Below, one piece after another: positions 1 through 9,549 of a DNA stretch of 64,000 nt. The notes beneath the pieces were generated by a model. It was not told where the DNA came from. It was given only the letters and a program-made list of their open reading frames with translations, and did no database searches. Origin of the DNA: Actinomycetota bacterium (lineage in GTDB: Bacteria; Actinomycetota; Actinomycetes; S36-B12); contig JAUSNB010000063.1 in NCBI GenBank assembly GCA_030645615.1, forward strand, positions 86,716 to 150,715, written 5' to 3'. The position numbers and the translations under genes are program-made. Within the stretch, counting starts at the first letter, position 1. Each line of letters begins with the position of its first letter.

Positions 1-141
1 GGACGGCGCAGCCGACTCCGATGGCGGCGCACTGCTCTCTGCAGCACTCGACTCCGAGGTGGTGCTGCTCGAGCTACACCCGGCAAGTGCCATCGCCGAA
101 ACGGCGATGACCGCCGCGGCGATCTTCAGGTTGGTCTTCAA
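1..141 (-). CDS. Lipoprotein N-terminus, probable transporter substrate-binding protein (partial, runs off left edge)
   Basis: Reading leftwards from a TTG at 139-141 gives 47 codons that stay open to the window edge. The start has a good ribosome site (AAGGAGAG, about 4 nt upstream). The product begins with a lysine, a hydrophobic stretch of about 15 residues and a lipobox ending in LAGC (Cys about residue 22), followed by a Ser/Thr/Glu/Ala-rich linker. That is the classic layout of an actinobacterial solute-binding lipoprotein anchored to the outer face of the membrane. It lies directly downstream of the nucleoside hydrolase on the same strand, so a nucleoside importer is a reasonable guess, but the ligand-binding domain is outside the window. 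Confidence 0.75.
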   Translation of the reverse strand, partial: MKTNLKIAAAVIAVSAMALAGCSSSSTTSESSAAESSAPPSESAAPS

Positions 142-283
142 TGTCTCTCCTTATTGATGGCCCGACGCCGTCATGGCAGTCGCACGTGCGTCCACCCTAG
201 CCATTGCAGTGCGCGCATGTGAACGCCAGCCAGCCCTGTGCCATATCGTTATCGGCCGTTCACCGCGCTGCGGATGCGCCCGG

Positions 284-1252
284 CTAGGGAAGCGTGCCGA
301 GGCGCTGCAACAGCAGTGTTACGAAACGATCACGATCGATGCCGAGCCCGACGGCAGCATTGGGCGCTCGACCCGTCACGGACCATCGATCCGCGACCGT
401 ACGGCCCATGCACAGGGAGGATTGCGTTTCGATCTGAACATTCATCGACATCGTCTGTACCAGCGACGGGTCGATGAGGTGGGCGATCGTCACGGCGTCG
501 TGGATGGGCGCCCCGGGCCAGCCGAAGCGGTCCTGGTGGAAGCCGACGAAGTGGTCCAGGAGCTCGGCGACGAACTGCCCGGCCTTGCCCTGGCCACGGA
601 ACGCCGCCGCGTGGGCGTCATCCAGCCAGGCCTGGTGCGTGACCTCGAGGCCGATCATGGTCAGCCCGATGCCGGCCTCAGGGCCTCCCCCGGGCACCGC
701 GCCTGCCGAGAAGACGATGTCGGCCGCCTCGGGGTCCACCCAGATGTTGAACTCCGCTGCGGGAGTCCAGTTACCGAGGTCCACGGCCCCGCCCATGATC
801 ACCAGCTCGAGGATCCTGTCGTGCAGGTGCGGGAGCCGTTCGACAACGTCGGCCATGTTCGTCAGCGGGCCGGTCGCCACGAGGGTCACCGGCTCATCGG
901 CATCACGCAGGACCTGCTCGATCAGCTCGATCGCGGGCACGTCCAGCGCCGCCCGGCTCGGCTCGACCGGGAGCGGACCCGCCAGGCCGCTCTCGCCATG
1001 CATGACGGCGGCGGTCGACAGGTCACGTGCCCGAGGCCGGTCCCGGCCGGCCGCCACCGGGATGTCCGGCCGGTCCACCATGTCCAGGACCCGCAGGGCA
1101 TTGCGGGTGGTGTTCGGGAGGGTGACGTTGCCAGCGACGGTCGTCACGGCCAGCAGGTCGATGCCCGGGTCGGCAACCGCGAGCATGATCGCGATGGCGT
1201 CGTCGTGCCCCGGGTCGCAGTCGAGCAGAACCGGGCGGGCGCTATCGGTCAC
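284..1252 (-). CDS. Inosine-uridine preferring nucleoside hydrolase family protein
   Basis: 322 residues, matching the usual 310-330 of the family, which cleaves the N-glycosidic bond of ribonucleosides to free base plus ribose. The hallmark Asp cluster DCDPGHDDA sits at residues 11-19 and supplies the Ca2+ and ribose ligands; the middle holds the TNMADV and IMGGAV segments typical of the fold. The GTG at 1250-1252 was chosen because the family begins a few residues before this Asp cluster; the upstream reading frame is only a shadow of the divergent methyltransferase gene. Odd point: an extra Gly/Pro-rich stretch of about 12 residues (AVPGGGPEAGIG) sits before the TMIGLEVT strand. The lipoprotein gene follows on the same strand. 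Exact substrate unknown. Confidence 0.9.
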   Translation of the reverse strand: MTDSARPVLLDCDPGHDDAIAIMLAVADPGIDLLAVTTVAGNVTLPNTTRNALRVLDMVDRPDIPVAAGRDRPRARDLSTAAVMHGESGLAGPLPVEPSRAALDVPAIELIEQVLRDADEPVTLVATGPLTNMADVVERLPHLHDRILELVIMGGAVDLGNWTPAAEFNIWVDPEAADIVFSAGAVPGGGPEAGIGLTMIGLEVTHQAWLDDAHAAAFRGQGKAGQFVAELLDHFVGFHQDRFGWPGAPIHDAVTIAHLIDPSLVQTMSMNVQIETQSSLCMGRTVADRWSVTGRAPNAAVGLGIDRDRFVTLLLQRLGTLP

Positions 1253-1279
1253 GCCGGAGTGTCTACCAGACCACCGGCG

Positions 1280-1285
1280 TAGGTT
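1280..1285 (+). promoter_or_regulatory. -10 box of a leaderless promoter
   Basis: TAGGTT lies 6 nt before the ATG at 1292, so transcription would start at or next to the start codon. No ribosome-binding site is visible. This is the common leaderless arrangement in actinobacteria. No convincing -35 is seen. Confidence 0.5.
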
Positions 1286-1291
1286 GGAGCC

Positions 1292-1906
1292 ATGCCAACG
1301 GCGCCGAGGTGGTTCACCGACACGGACGAGGGCCATTCGCACTGGTATGTGGAGCGCTTCCGAGCCATGTCGGCCGAAGGGGCCGACCTCGAGGGCGAGG
1401 CCCGGCTGATCGACGCCATGGCACAACCGAGGAGCAGGGTCCTCGATGCCGGTTGCGGCCCGGGGCGGACGTCGGGGGCTCTCTGCCGCCGCGGACACGA
1501 GGTCGTGGGGGTCGACGTCGATCCGGTGCTCATCGACGCAGCCCGCGCGGACCACCCGGGCCCGAGTTACGTGGTGGCGGACCTCGCGTCCCTCGACCTG
1601 CCGGCGGCCGGGATCGCCGAGCCCTTCGATGCTGCCGTGTGCGCGGGAAACGTGCTTGCATTCGTCGCGGCCGACAGCGAAGCGGAGGTGCTGTCCCGAA
1701 TCCGCGCCCACCTGCGCGCCGATGCCTTCCTGGCCACCGGGTTCCACGTCGACCGTTACGACCTGGCCGCCTTCTACCGCCACGCGGCCGAGGCCGGCTT
1801 CGTGGTCGAGTCGAGGTTCGCGACCTGGGATGTTCGTCCATGGCGTGACGGCGCCGACTTCGCGGTCACCATCCTGCGCAACCCATCCGAAGGGAACCCT
1901 GCATGA
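1292..1906 (+). CDS. Class I SAM-dependent methyltransferase
   Basis: 204 residues with SAM-binding motif I VLDAGCGPGRTS at about residues 50-61, an acidic strand-2 end (VVGVDVD) and a motif IV-like FDAAVCAGNVL. The fold assignment is solid; the methyl acceptor cannot be told from sequence. The 3' end overlaps the following cupin gene by 4 bp (ATGA), so the two are co-translated. The start at 1292 is supported by the leaderless -10 box just upstream. Confidence 0.85.
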   Translation: MPTAPRWFTDTDEGHSHWYVERFRAMSAEGADLEGEARLIDAMAQPRSRVLDAGCGPGRTSGALCRRGHEVVGVDVDPVLIDAARADHPGPSYVVADLASLDLPAAGIAEPFDAAVCAGNVLAFVAADSEAEVLSRIRAHLRADAFLATGFHVDRYDLAAFYRHAAEAGFVVESRFATWDVRPWRDGADFAVTILRNPSEGNPA

Positions 1907-2232
1907 GCCACTATCTCGCCGACCTCGCCGGCCGCATTGAGGTCTCGCCCGGTAGCACGGTCTCGACGACCGTGCTGAAGGAGCCAGGAGCCAGGCTCGT
2001 GCTCTTCTCGTTCGACGCCGGGGAGGAGCTCAGCGAGCACACGGCGGCCATGCCCGTCCTGCTCCAGGCGGTCAGCGGACGGATGTCCGTCACCACGGCC
2101 GACGCGACGGCCTCGCTGGTGCCGGGCGACGCGCTCTACCTCGAGGCCCGCGAGCCCCATTCGGTCCTTGCCGAGGAGCCCAGCAAGTTGCTGCTGACCA
2201 TGCTCGACCCTCGGGGGGGTGCAGCCACCTGA
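1903..2232 (+). CDS. Small cupin-domain protein
   Basis: 109 residues forming a single cupin barrel: the first motif is degenerate (SFDAGEELSEHTAAMPVLLQAVSG), the second is PGDALYLEAREPHSV with one conserved His. Such stand-alone cupins bind a metal or a small ligand, but too few His remain here to name an enzyme activity. It overlaps the methyltransferase stop by 4 bp and ends only 4 bp from the convergent mutase gene. Function unknown. Confidence 0.75.
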   Translation: MSHYLADLAGRIEVSPGSTVSTTVLKEPGARLVLFSFDAGEELSEHTAAMPVLLQAVSGRMSVTTADATASLVPGDALYLEAREPHSVLAEEPSKLLLTMLDPRGGAAT

Positions 2233-2236
2233 CTGG

Positions 2237-3817
2237 CTAGAAGGCGTCCCGCGGGACGTACTGGCCCCACACGTCACGCAGGGCATCAGAGACCTCGCCG
2301 ACGGTCGCGCGGGCCTTCAGCGCATCCTTCATCGGGTAGAGGAGGTTGTCGTTGCCCCGGGCGGCCTCGCGCACGGCCTCCAGCGCCGCGCGCACCGCGC
2401 CGCCGTCACGCTCGGACCGCAGGCGCGCAAGCCGCTCCCCCTGCTCGGCCTCGATCGCCGGATTGACCCGCAGCGGGGTGTAGTGCTCGACCTCGTCGGT
2501 CGTGAACCTGTTGACCGCCACCACCGTGCGCTGCCCGCCGTCGATCTCCAGGGCCACTTGGTAGGCGGATCGCTCGATCTCGGCCTTCTGGAAGCCCTGC
2601 TCGATGGCTGCGACCGCCCCGCCCATCTCGTCGATCCGGGCGATGAGGGCCGACGCGGCATCGTCGATGCCGTCGGTCAGGCTCTCGACGACGTAGGACC
2701 CGGCAAAGGGATCGACTGTCTGGCACACGTCGGTCTCGTAGGCGAGCACCTGCTGGGTGCGCAGGGCCAGCCGAGCGGCCTTCTCCGACGGCAGCGCGAT
2801 GGCCTCGTCGAACGAGTTCGTGTGCAGCGACTGCGTGCCGCCGAGCGCGGCGGCGAGCCCCTGCACGGCGACGCGGACCATGTTGACCTCGGGCTGCTGC
2901 GCCGTGAGCTGGACGCCGGCGGTCTGCGTGTGGAAGCGCAGCATCCATGACTTGGGGTCCTTGGCGCCGAACCGCTCCCTCATGATCCGTGCCCACATGC
3001 GGCGAGCCGCGCGGAACTTCGCGACCTCCTCGAGAATGGTGGTCCGCGAGACGAAGAAGAACGCCAGCCGTGGGGCGAACTCGTCGACGTCCTGGCCCGA
3101 CGACACCGCCGCCTTCACGTACTCGATGCCATCCGCCAGGGTGAAGGCCACCTCCTGCACAGGCGTCGCGCCGGCCTCGGCCATGTGGTAGCCCGAGATG
3201 GAGATGGTGTTCCACTTGGGAATCTCGTCGCGGCAGTAGGTGAAGATGTCGGTGATCAGCCGGATCGACTGCGCCGGCGGGTAGATGTAGGTCCCGCGGG
3301 CGATGTACTCCTTCAGGACGTCGTTCTGGATCGTCCCGTTCAGGTCGGCCGCGGCTACGCCCTGCTCCTCGGCGACCAGCAGGTACAGGAGGAGCAGGAT
3401 CGCAGCCGGCGCATTGATGGTCATGGAGGTGGAGACCTGGTCGAGCGGGATCCCGTCGAACAGGATGCGCATGTCGTCGATGGAGTCGATGGCCACGCCC
3501 ACCTTGCCGACCTCGCCGTGGGCGAGGTGGTGGTCGGAGTCGTATCCCATCTGGGTGGGCAGGTCGAAGGCGACCGACAGCCCCGTCGTCCCTGCCGCGA
3601 GCAACTGCTTGTAGCGCTCGTTCGACTCCACGGCGGTCCCGAAGCCGGCGTACTGGCGCATCGTCCAGGGCCGGCCGGTGTACATGGTGGGGTACACGCC
3701 GCGGGTGTACGGGTACTGGCCGGGCTGGCCCAGGCGCTCGGCCGGGTCCCAACCCGCAAGGTCGTCGGGCCCGTACAGGGGGGCGAACGGGAGTCCTGAC
3801 TGGGTGAGCGGGTCCAT
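2237..3817 (-). CDS. Acyl-CoA mutase large (catalytic) subunit, methylmalonyl-CoA mutase type, no B12 domain
   Basis: 526 residues; the TIM-barrel catalytic domain of B12-dependent acyl-CoA mutases, from RGVYPTMY near residue 40 to the end. Landmarks: TMRQYAGFG with Tyr56, KEYIAR with Arg174, SGYHMAEAG with His211; spacing equals that of Tyr89, Arg207 and His244 in Propionibacterium methylmalonyl-CoA mutase. Isobutyryl-CoA mutases carry Phe and Gln at the first two positions, so a carboxylated substrate such as methylmalonyl-CoA is favoured. The protein stops before any cobalamin-binding DxHxxG domain, which must be encoded elsewhere. The ATG at 3815-3817 has GGAGGGAC 4-5 nt upstream. Divergent from sdhCDAB, which oxidises the downstream product succinate. 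Confidence 0.92.
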   Translation of the reverse strand: MDPLTQSGLPFAPLYGPDDLAGWDPAERLGQPGQYPYTRGVYPTMYTGRPWTMRQYAGFGTAVESNERYKQLLAAGTTGLSVAFDLPTQMGYDSDHHLAHGEVGKVGVAIDSIDDMRILFDGIPLDQVSTSMTINAPAAILLLLYLLVAEEQGVAAADLNGTIQNDVLKEYIARGTYIYPPAQSIRLITDIFTYCRDEIPKWNTISISGYHMAEAGATPVQEVAFTLADGIEYVKAAVSSGQDVDEFAPRLAFFFVSRTTILEEVAKFRAARRMWARIMRERFGAKDPKSWMLRFHTQTAGVQLTAQQPEVNMVRVAVQGLAAALGGTQSLHTNSFDEAIALPSEKAARLALRTQQVLAYETDVCQTVDPFAGSYVVESLTDGIDDAASALIARIDEMGGAVAAIEQGFQKAEIERSAYQVALEIDGGQRTVVAVNRFTTDEVEHYTPLRVNPAIEAEQGERLARLRSERDGGAVRAALEAVREAARGNDNLLYPMKDALKARATVGEVSDALRDVWGQYVPRDAF

Positions 3818-3985
3818 CTCGTCCCTCCGGGGGCCCCGACCCTGCCGGGGCATCACGTGTGACTCAGACCATAGGGGGCAGCGCCCGGCTCCCTCGCGCC
3901 GGGTGCGGCGCCGCTCGGTACTGTGTGCACCAGTGCCCCATGGTGCGCGCGAGCGTGCGCACCCGAGGCCGTGAGGGAGGTTCGA
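3818..3985. promoter_or_regulatory. Divergent promoter region, mutase / sdhCDAB
   Basis: 168 bp between the start codons of the mutase and sdhC. A -10-like TACTGT lies at 3919-3924 on the plus strand, and GGTGCGC...GCGCACC forms a short inverted repeat at about 3944-3965 in the sdh leader. A -10-like TATGGT can be read on the minus strand near 3867-3872. No clear -35 boxes; assignment is tentative. Confidence 0.35.
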
Positions 3986-4381
3986 GTGGCTGCCATGCCT
4001 GCTGGCACCATCTATCGCGGCGGCGAGGGCATGTGGACGTGGGTCCTGCACCGGATCACCGGCGTCGGCGTCTTCTTCTTCCTCCTCGTGCACGTCCTGG
4101 ACACGGCGCTCGTCCGGGTCTCGCCGGCTGAGTACGACGCGGTCATTGCGACCTACAAGACGCCGATCATCAACCTCATGGAGGTCGGCCTCGTCGGCGC
4201 GGTGCTCTTCCACGCACTCAACGGGCTGCGCATCATCCTCGTCGACTTCTGGGCCAAGGGGCCTCGCTACCAGCGGCAGATGACCTGGGCGATCGGCGCC
4301 GTCTGGGTGGTCCTCATGGTCCCTGGGACGTTCTTCATGCTCAAGCACACTGTCGAGGCCATGTTCGGGAGCGCATCATGA
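3986..4381 (+). CDS. sdhC: Succinate dehydrogenase cytochrome b556 subunit
   Basis: 131 residues, three membrane helices (about residues 15-38, 58-80 and 98-120). The segment [15 protein letters not shown] carries the conserved His that binds heme and the NGLR motif of SdhC. It anchors the catalytic SdhAB pair to the membrane and passes electrons to quinone. GTG at 3986 was chosen because GGGAGG ends 5 nt before it; the ATG at 3995 is the alternative. It overlaps sdhD by 4 bp (ATGA). First gene of the sdhCDAB operon. Confidence 0.93.
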   Translation: MAAMPAGTIYRGGEGMWTWVLHRITGVGVFFFLLVHVLDTALVRVSPAEYDAVIATYKTPIINLMEVGLVGAVLFHALNGLRIILVDFWAKGPRYQRQMTWAIGAVWVVLMVPGTFFMLKHTVEAMFGSAS

Positions 4382-4794
4382 GCACCGCGAGCCAGCCCGG
4401 TCCCGTCAGCATCCCCGCTCCCCGGTCGCGCACCCGGCAGCGCAGCAACTACGAGCTCTACTCGTGGCTCTTCATGCGCGTCTCGGGGATCGTGCTGGTC
4501 TTCCTGGTCCTCGGTCACCTGTTCATCATGAACATCCTCGACGGCGGCGTGCAGCGCATCAACTTCGCCTTCGTGGCCGGCCGGTGGTCCAGCCCGTTCT
4601 GGCAGGTGTGGGACCTCATGATGCTGTGGCTGGCCATGCTTCACGGCACCAACGGCATGCGCACCATCATCAACGACTACGCAGAGCGCGACCAGACGCG
4701 CTTCTGGCTGAAGATGATCCTGTTCGTCGCAGCAGGGTTCATCATCCTGCTGGGCACCCTCGTCATCTTCACCTTCGACCCGAACATCGGCTGA
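4378..4794 (+). CDS. sdhD: Succinate dehydrogenase hydrophobic membrane anchor subunit
   Basis: 138 residues with three predicted membrane helices (about 30-52, 73-95, 110-132). [14 protein letters not shown] in the second helix region carries the conserved His-x4-Arg seen in SdhD heme/quinone pockets. It pairs with SdhC as membrane anchor. Start ATG overlaps the sdhC stop. A 22-nt gap with a ribosome site (CAGGAGACGCGTC) leads to sdhA. Confidence 0.93.
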   Translation: MSTASQPGPVSIPAPRSRTRQRSNYELYSWLFMRVSGIVLVFLVLGHLFIMNILDGGVQRINFAFVAGRWSSPFWQVWDLMMLWLAMLHGTNGMRTIINDYAERDQTRFWLKMILFVAAGFIILLGTLVIFTFDPNIG

Positions 4795-4816
4795 GCCTCA
4801 CCAGGAGACGCGTCAC

Positions 4817-6570
<1,754 letters not shown>

Positions 6571-6571
<1 letters not shown>

Positions 6572-7320
6572 TGACTGCCACTGTCGACGCGCCCGCGACA
6601 CCCGCCCCCGTCACGACCGATGTCACGTTCCGGGTCCGGCGCTACCTGCCTGAGGTCGACGAGGAGCCGCACTGGGAGGAGTACACGGTCCCGCTGTACC
6701 CGACGGACCGCGTCCTGACCGCCCTGGAGAAGATCAAGGGCGAGATCGACGGCACGCTCACCTTCCGTCGCTCGTGTGGGCACGGGATCTGCGGCTCCGA
6801 TGCCATGCGCATCAACGGCCGCAATCGGCTGGCATGCAAGACGCTGGTCAAGGACCTCGACATCACCAAGGCCATCACGGTCGAGGCGATCAAGGGCCTG
6901 CCGCTCGAGAAGGACCTCATCGTCGACATGGAGCCGTTCTTCGCGGCCTACCGGGCGGTGCTGCCGTTCCTCATCACCGACGGGCATGAGCCCACGCGCG
7001 AGCGGCTGCAGTCGGCCGAGGACCGCGCCCGGTTCGACGACACCACCAAGTGCATCCTGTGCGCATGCTGCACGACGTCGTGCCCCGTCTACTGGACCGA
7101 TGGGCAGTACTTCGGACCGGCGGCAATCGTCGCGGCCAACCGGTTCATCTTCGACAGCCGGGACACCGGGGCCGAGCAGCGCCTGGAGATCCTCAATGAC
7201 CGCGAGGGCGTGTGGCGGTGCCGCACCACGTTCAACTGCACGGACGCCTGCCCCCGAGGCATCGAGGTGACCAAGGCGATCCAGGAGGTCAAGCGCGCCC
7301 TGATCTTCCGCCGCGTCTGA
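6571..7320 (+). CDS. sdhB: Succinate dehydrogenase iron-sulfur subunit
   Basis: 249 residues. The plant-type 2Fe-2S site is SCGHGICGSDAM...LAC, with Asp at the position that is Cys in some homologues, as in E. coli SdhB. The C-terminal domain has CILCACCTTSCPVYW and CRTTFNCTDACPRGI for the 4Fe-4S and 3Fe-4S clusters. It moves electrons from FAD in SdhA to the membrane subunits. The stop codon lies inside the first unit of a 56-bp tandem repeat, so the 3' end of the gene has been copied downstream. Confidence 0.97.
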
Positions 7321-7485
7321 GCGAGGAGTGAGCGCAGCGAGCCCCGCAGCCCAGGTGCCGACAAACCCGCGTCTGAGCGAGGAGTGAGCGCAGCGAGCCC
7401 CGCAGCCCAGGTGCCGACAAACCCGCGTCTGAGCGAGGAGTGAGCGCAGCGAGCCCCCCAGCCCAGGTGCCGAAGACCCGCGTCT
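7313..7485. repeat. 56-bp tandem repeat, three copies, behind sdhB
   Basis: Units begin at 7313, 7369 and 7425, each starting GCGTCTGAGCGAGGAGTGAG and ending CCGACAAACCC. The first two are identical; the third has a C replacing G and is one base shorter, ending at the next GCGTCT at 7480. The first unit contains the last codons and TGA of sdhB, and the unit after the third runs into the stop codon of the convergent DUF5701 gene. Each unit carries the imperfect palindrome GAGCGAGGAGTGAGCGCAGC, so three weak hairpins are stacked in the 3' UTR. Not multiples of three, no spacers: not CRISPR. Confidence 0.9.
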
Positions 7486-7945
7486 AGCTCGGCGTGCGGC
7501 GGGCGCAGGACGCGGCGCCCATCCAGGCGTGCGGGGCCCCCTCCCAGCACCAGCCCAGCCTGGGCCGGCCCTGCTGGGTGACCCAGAGCGAGGCGATCCG
7601 CTTGTCGCCCGCGCGCGAGCTGAGCATCTGGAACGCGTTGGCCTCCCGCAGGATCCCTGGGTGGGCCAGGAGCACGCAGACGCCCTCCACGAGGGTCAAC
7701 GGCGACCGGCCAGCAGCCAGGATCGCCCGCAGCGCATCCCGCGGGGCGACGTTCAGCAGGTCGGACCCCAGGTCAACGTCCTCGATCTCATACGCGCCGG
7801 CAGGCAGGTCCACGGTGGGCGTGAAGTCGCCCGGCTCCCGGGGGTCAAGGCCGACGTAGCCGGCCTTGCTGCCCTGCCGGGTCTGCCCCATGGCGAGCGC
7901 GGCGTCGAGGAGCGGGTCGATCAGGACTGACGGGATGCTCGGCAC
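7484..7945 (-). CDS. DUF5701-type protein, apparently lacking its N-terminal part
   Basis: 153 residues from a GTG at 7943-7945. The C-terminal half (LNVAPRDALRAILAAGRSPLT, GDKRIASLW, PRLGWCWEGAPHAWMGAASC) is what I recognise as the actinobacterial DUF5701 family, whose members are to my memory near 200 residues. The usual N-terminal 50-60 residues are missing: upstream in frame there is only Gly/Ala-rich sequence running into the large inverted repeat at 7986-8041 and then the neighbouring aldehyde dehydrogenase. It may be a broken remnant or a short functional form. Function of the family unknown. Its stop codon overlaps the end of the tandem repeat. Confidence 0.6.
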   Translation of the reverse strand: MPSIPSVLIDPLLDAALAMGQTRQGSKAGYVGLDPREPGDFTPTVDLPAGAYEIEDVDLGSDLLNVAPRDALRAILAAGRSPLTLVEGVCVLLAHPGILREANAFQMLSSRAGDKRIASLWVTQQGRPRLGWCWEGAPHAWMGAASCARRTPS

Positions 7946-7985
7946 CCCCGCCCCAACCGCGGCGCCCGACCCGATATTCCCCGCC

Positions 7986-8041
7986 GAGTGGGCATCTGTT
8001 GCTGCTCCGGCGCGCGCCGGAGCAGCAACACCTGCCCACTC
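7986..8041. terminator. 56-bp near-perfect inverted repeat (hairpin)
   Basis: A perfect 34-bp palindrome occupies 7997-8030 (arm TGTTGCTGCTCCGGCGC and its complement) and is extended by 9-bp arms GAGTGGGCA / TGCCCACTC after a 2-nt mismatch on each side. It starts 16 nt after the stop of the aldehyde dehydrogenase gene (minus strand) and would terminate its transcript. There is no U-run, which is usual for high-GC actinobacteria. It sits where the missing start of the DUF5701 gene would be. Confidence 0.7.
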
Positions 8042-8056
8042 GCGTGCCGAGGGTGG

Positions 8057-9490
8057 CTAGAGGTCGACGGCATAGTACTGGGTCTCGAGGAACTCGTGGA
8101 TGCCAGCGAAGCCGCCTTCGCGCCCTAGGCCGGACTCCTTCATGCCGCCGAAGGGGGCGGCGGGGTCGGACGCCAGGCCGCGGTTGATGGCGACCATGCC
8201 CGACTCCATCCGACGGGCGAGCTTGACCCCGCTGCCGGGGTCCTTGGCGTACACGTAGGAGATCAGCCCGTACTCGGTGTCGTTGGCCATCGCGACGCCT
8301 TCGTCCTCGGTTGCGAACGAGACGATTGGCGCGACGGGGCCGAAGATCTCATTCGTCGTCAGCGCCGAGCCGTGCAGGACGTCCTTGACCACGTACGGCG
8401 CGATGAACGCGCCGGTCGCGGGCGCGGTCGACGCCGGCGTGATGTCCAGGCCCTCCGCCGCAGCCGTGCCCAGCAGCTCGAGGATCTTGTCCCGCTCCTT
8501 GCCGGACACCATGGCGCCGAGGTCGTTCGCCTGGTCGATGCCGGGGCCGACCTTGAGCGCGGCGAAGGCGGTCTCGAGCTTCGTGGCGAACTGCGCGGCC
8601 AGCGACTCGTGCACGTAGAACCGGTTGGCCGCCGTGCACGCCGCCCCGCCGTTGCGCATCTTGGCGACCATTGCCCCGCTGATGGCCGCGTCCACGTCCG
8701 CGCCCTCGAACACGATGAACGGTGCGTTGCCGCCCAGTTCCATCGACGACGGCAGCACCCGCTCCGCAGTCTGCTTCAGCAGCATCTTGCCAACGAACGT
8801 GGACCCGGTGAACGACAGCGTCGCCACCCGCCGGTCGGCCAGGATGGCACTGGACACGTCCCCCGTGCGCGTGGTCGTGATCACGTTGACGACCCCCGCG
8901 GGCGCACCGGCCCGCTGCAGCACGTCCGCCACCCACAACGCCGTCAACGGCGTCTCGCTGGCCGGTTTCAGGATCGCCGTGCAGCCCGCCGCCAGCGCCG
9001 GAGCCAGCTTGCGGGTCGCCATCGCCGCGGGAAAGTTCCACGGCGTGATCATGAACGCCACCCCCATCGGGCGGTGGTCGGTGATGATCGTCTTGTCCCG
9101 CCCCGGCGCGTACCGGAAGCCGCCCTCGATCCGGGAAGCCTCCTCGGAGAACCAGCGGAAGAACTCCGCCGCGTAGGTGGCCTCCCCCATCGCGTCCCGC
9201 CACGCCTTGCCGTTCTCCAGGGAGATGATCCGCGCGCACGTCTCCAGCTCCGCCGACATGATCTCGAACGCCCGACGCAGCACCTCCGCCCGCTCCCGGG
9301 CCGGCGTCACCGACCACGACTGGAAGCCATCCCACGCCGCCGACACGGCATCCAGTCCATCGGCCACGGACGCATCACCGACCTCCGCCAGCACCGTGAA
9401 CGTCGCAGGATCCATCACCGCCAGCCGGCGCTCCGTCTGCACCCACTCCCCGCCAATCAACAGGCCTGTGGGCGCGCTCAGTGTCGACAT
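8057..9490 (-). CDS. NAD(P)-dependent aldehyde dehydrogenase, succinate-semialdehyde dehydrogenase type
   Basis: 477 residues of the ALDH superfamily. ITPWNFPAAMATRK is the coenzyme and substrate-loop signature of succinate-semialdehyde dehydrogenases; general base Glu is in SSMELGGNAPF and the catalytic Cys in NGGAACTAANRF; the C-terminus has the FGGMKESGLGREGG motif. It would oxidise succinate semialdehyde to succinate. A second, clearly related gene lies at 24673. ATG at 9488-9490 has a GGAGGAACC site upstream. The promoter region is shared with the divergent carboxypeptidase gene. Terminated by the hairpin at 7986-8041. Exact aldehyde is inferred from family. Confidence 0.9.
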   Translation of the reverse strand: MSTLSAPTGLLIGGEWVQTERRLAVMDPATFTVLAEVGDASVADGLDAVSAAWDGFQSWSVTPARERAEVLRRAFEIMSAELETCARIISLENGKAWRDAMGEATYAAEFFRWFSEEASRIEGGFRYAPGRDKTIITDHRPMGVAFMITPWNFPAAMATRKLAPALAAGCTAILKPASETPLTALWVADVLQRAGAPAGVVNVITTTRTGDVSSAILADRRVATLSFTGSTFVGKMLLKQTAERVLPSSMELGGNAPFIVFEGADVDAAISGAMVAKMRNGGAACTAANRFYVHESLAAQFATKLETAFAALKVGPGIDQANDLGAMVSGKERDKILELLGTAAAEGLDITPASTAPATGAFIAPYVVKDVLHGSALTTNEIFGPVAPIVSFATEDEGVAMANDTEYGLISYVYAKDPGSGVKLARRMESGMVAINRGLASDPAAPFGGMKESGLGREGGFAGIHEFLETQYYAVDL

Positions 9491-9536
9491 GGTTCCTCCA
9501 TCGGGTGAGATCCGCGGACGAGCCTACCGACGTGCC

Positions 9537-9542
9537 TACACT
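9537..9542 (+). promoter_or_regulatory. -10 box of a leaderless promoter
   Basis: TACACT lies 7 nt before the ATG at 9550 of the D,D-carboxypeptidase gene. With no Shine-Dalgarno sequence between them, the transcript would begin at the start codon. This placement is also what decided the start of that gene. Confidence 0.5.
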
Positions 9543-9549
9543 CGACCGC

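Noticed and set aside
7313-7485. Tandem repeat considered as a CRISPR array
   Set aside because: Units are contiguous without spacers, no cas genes are near, and the unit contains the end of sdhB.
7845-8039. Missing N-terminus of the DUF5701 protein in another frame (frameshift)
   Set aside because: The overlapping minus-strand frame is Arg/Pro/Gly-rich and shows no family resemblance.
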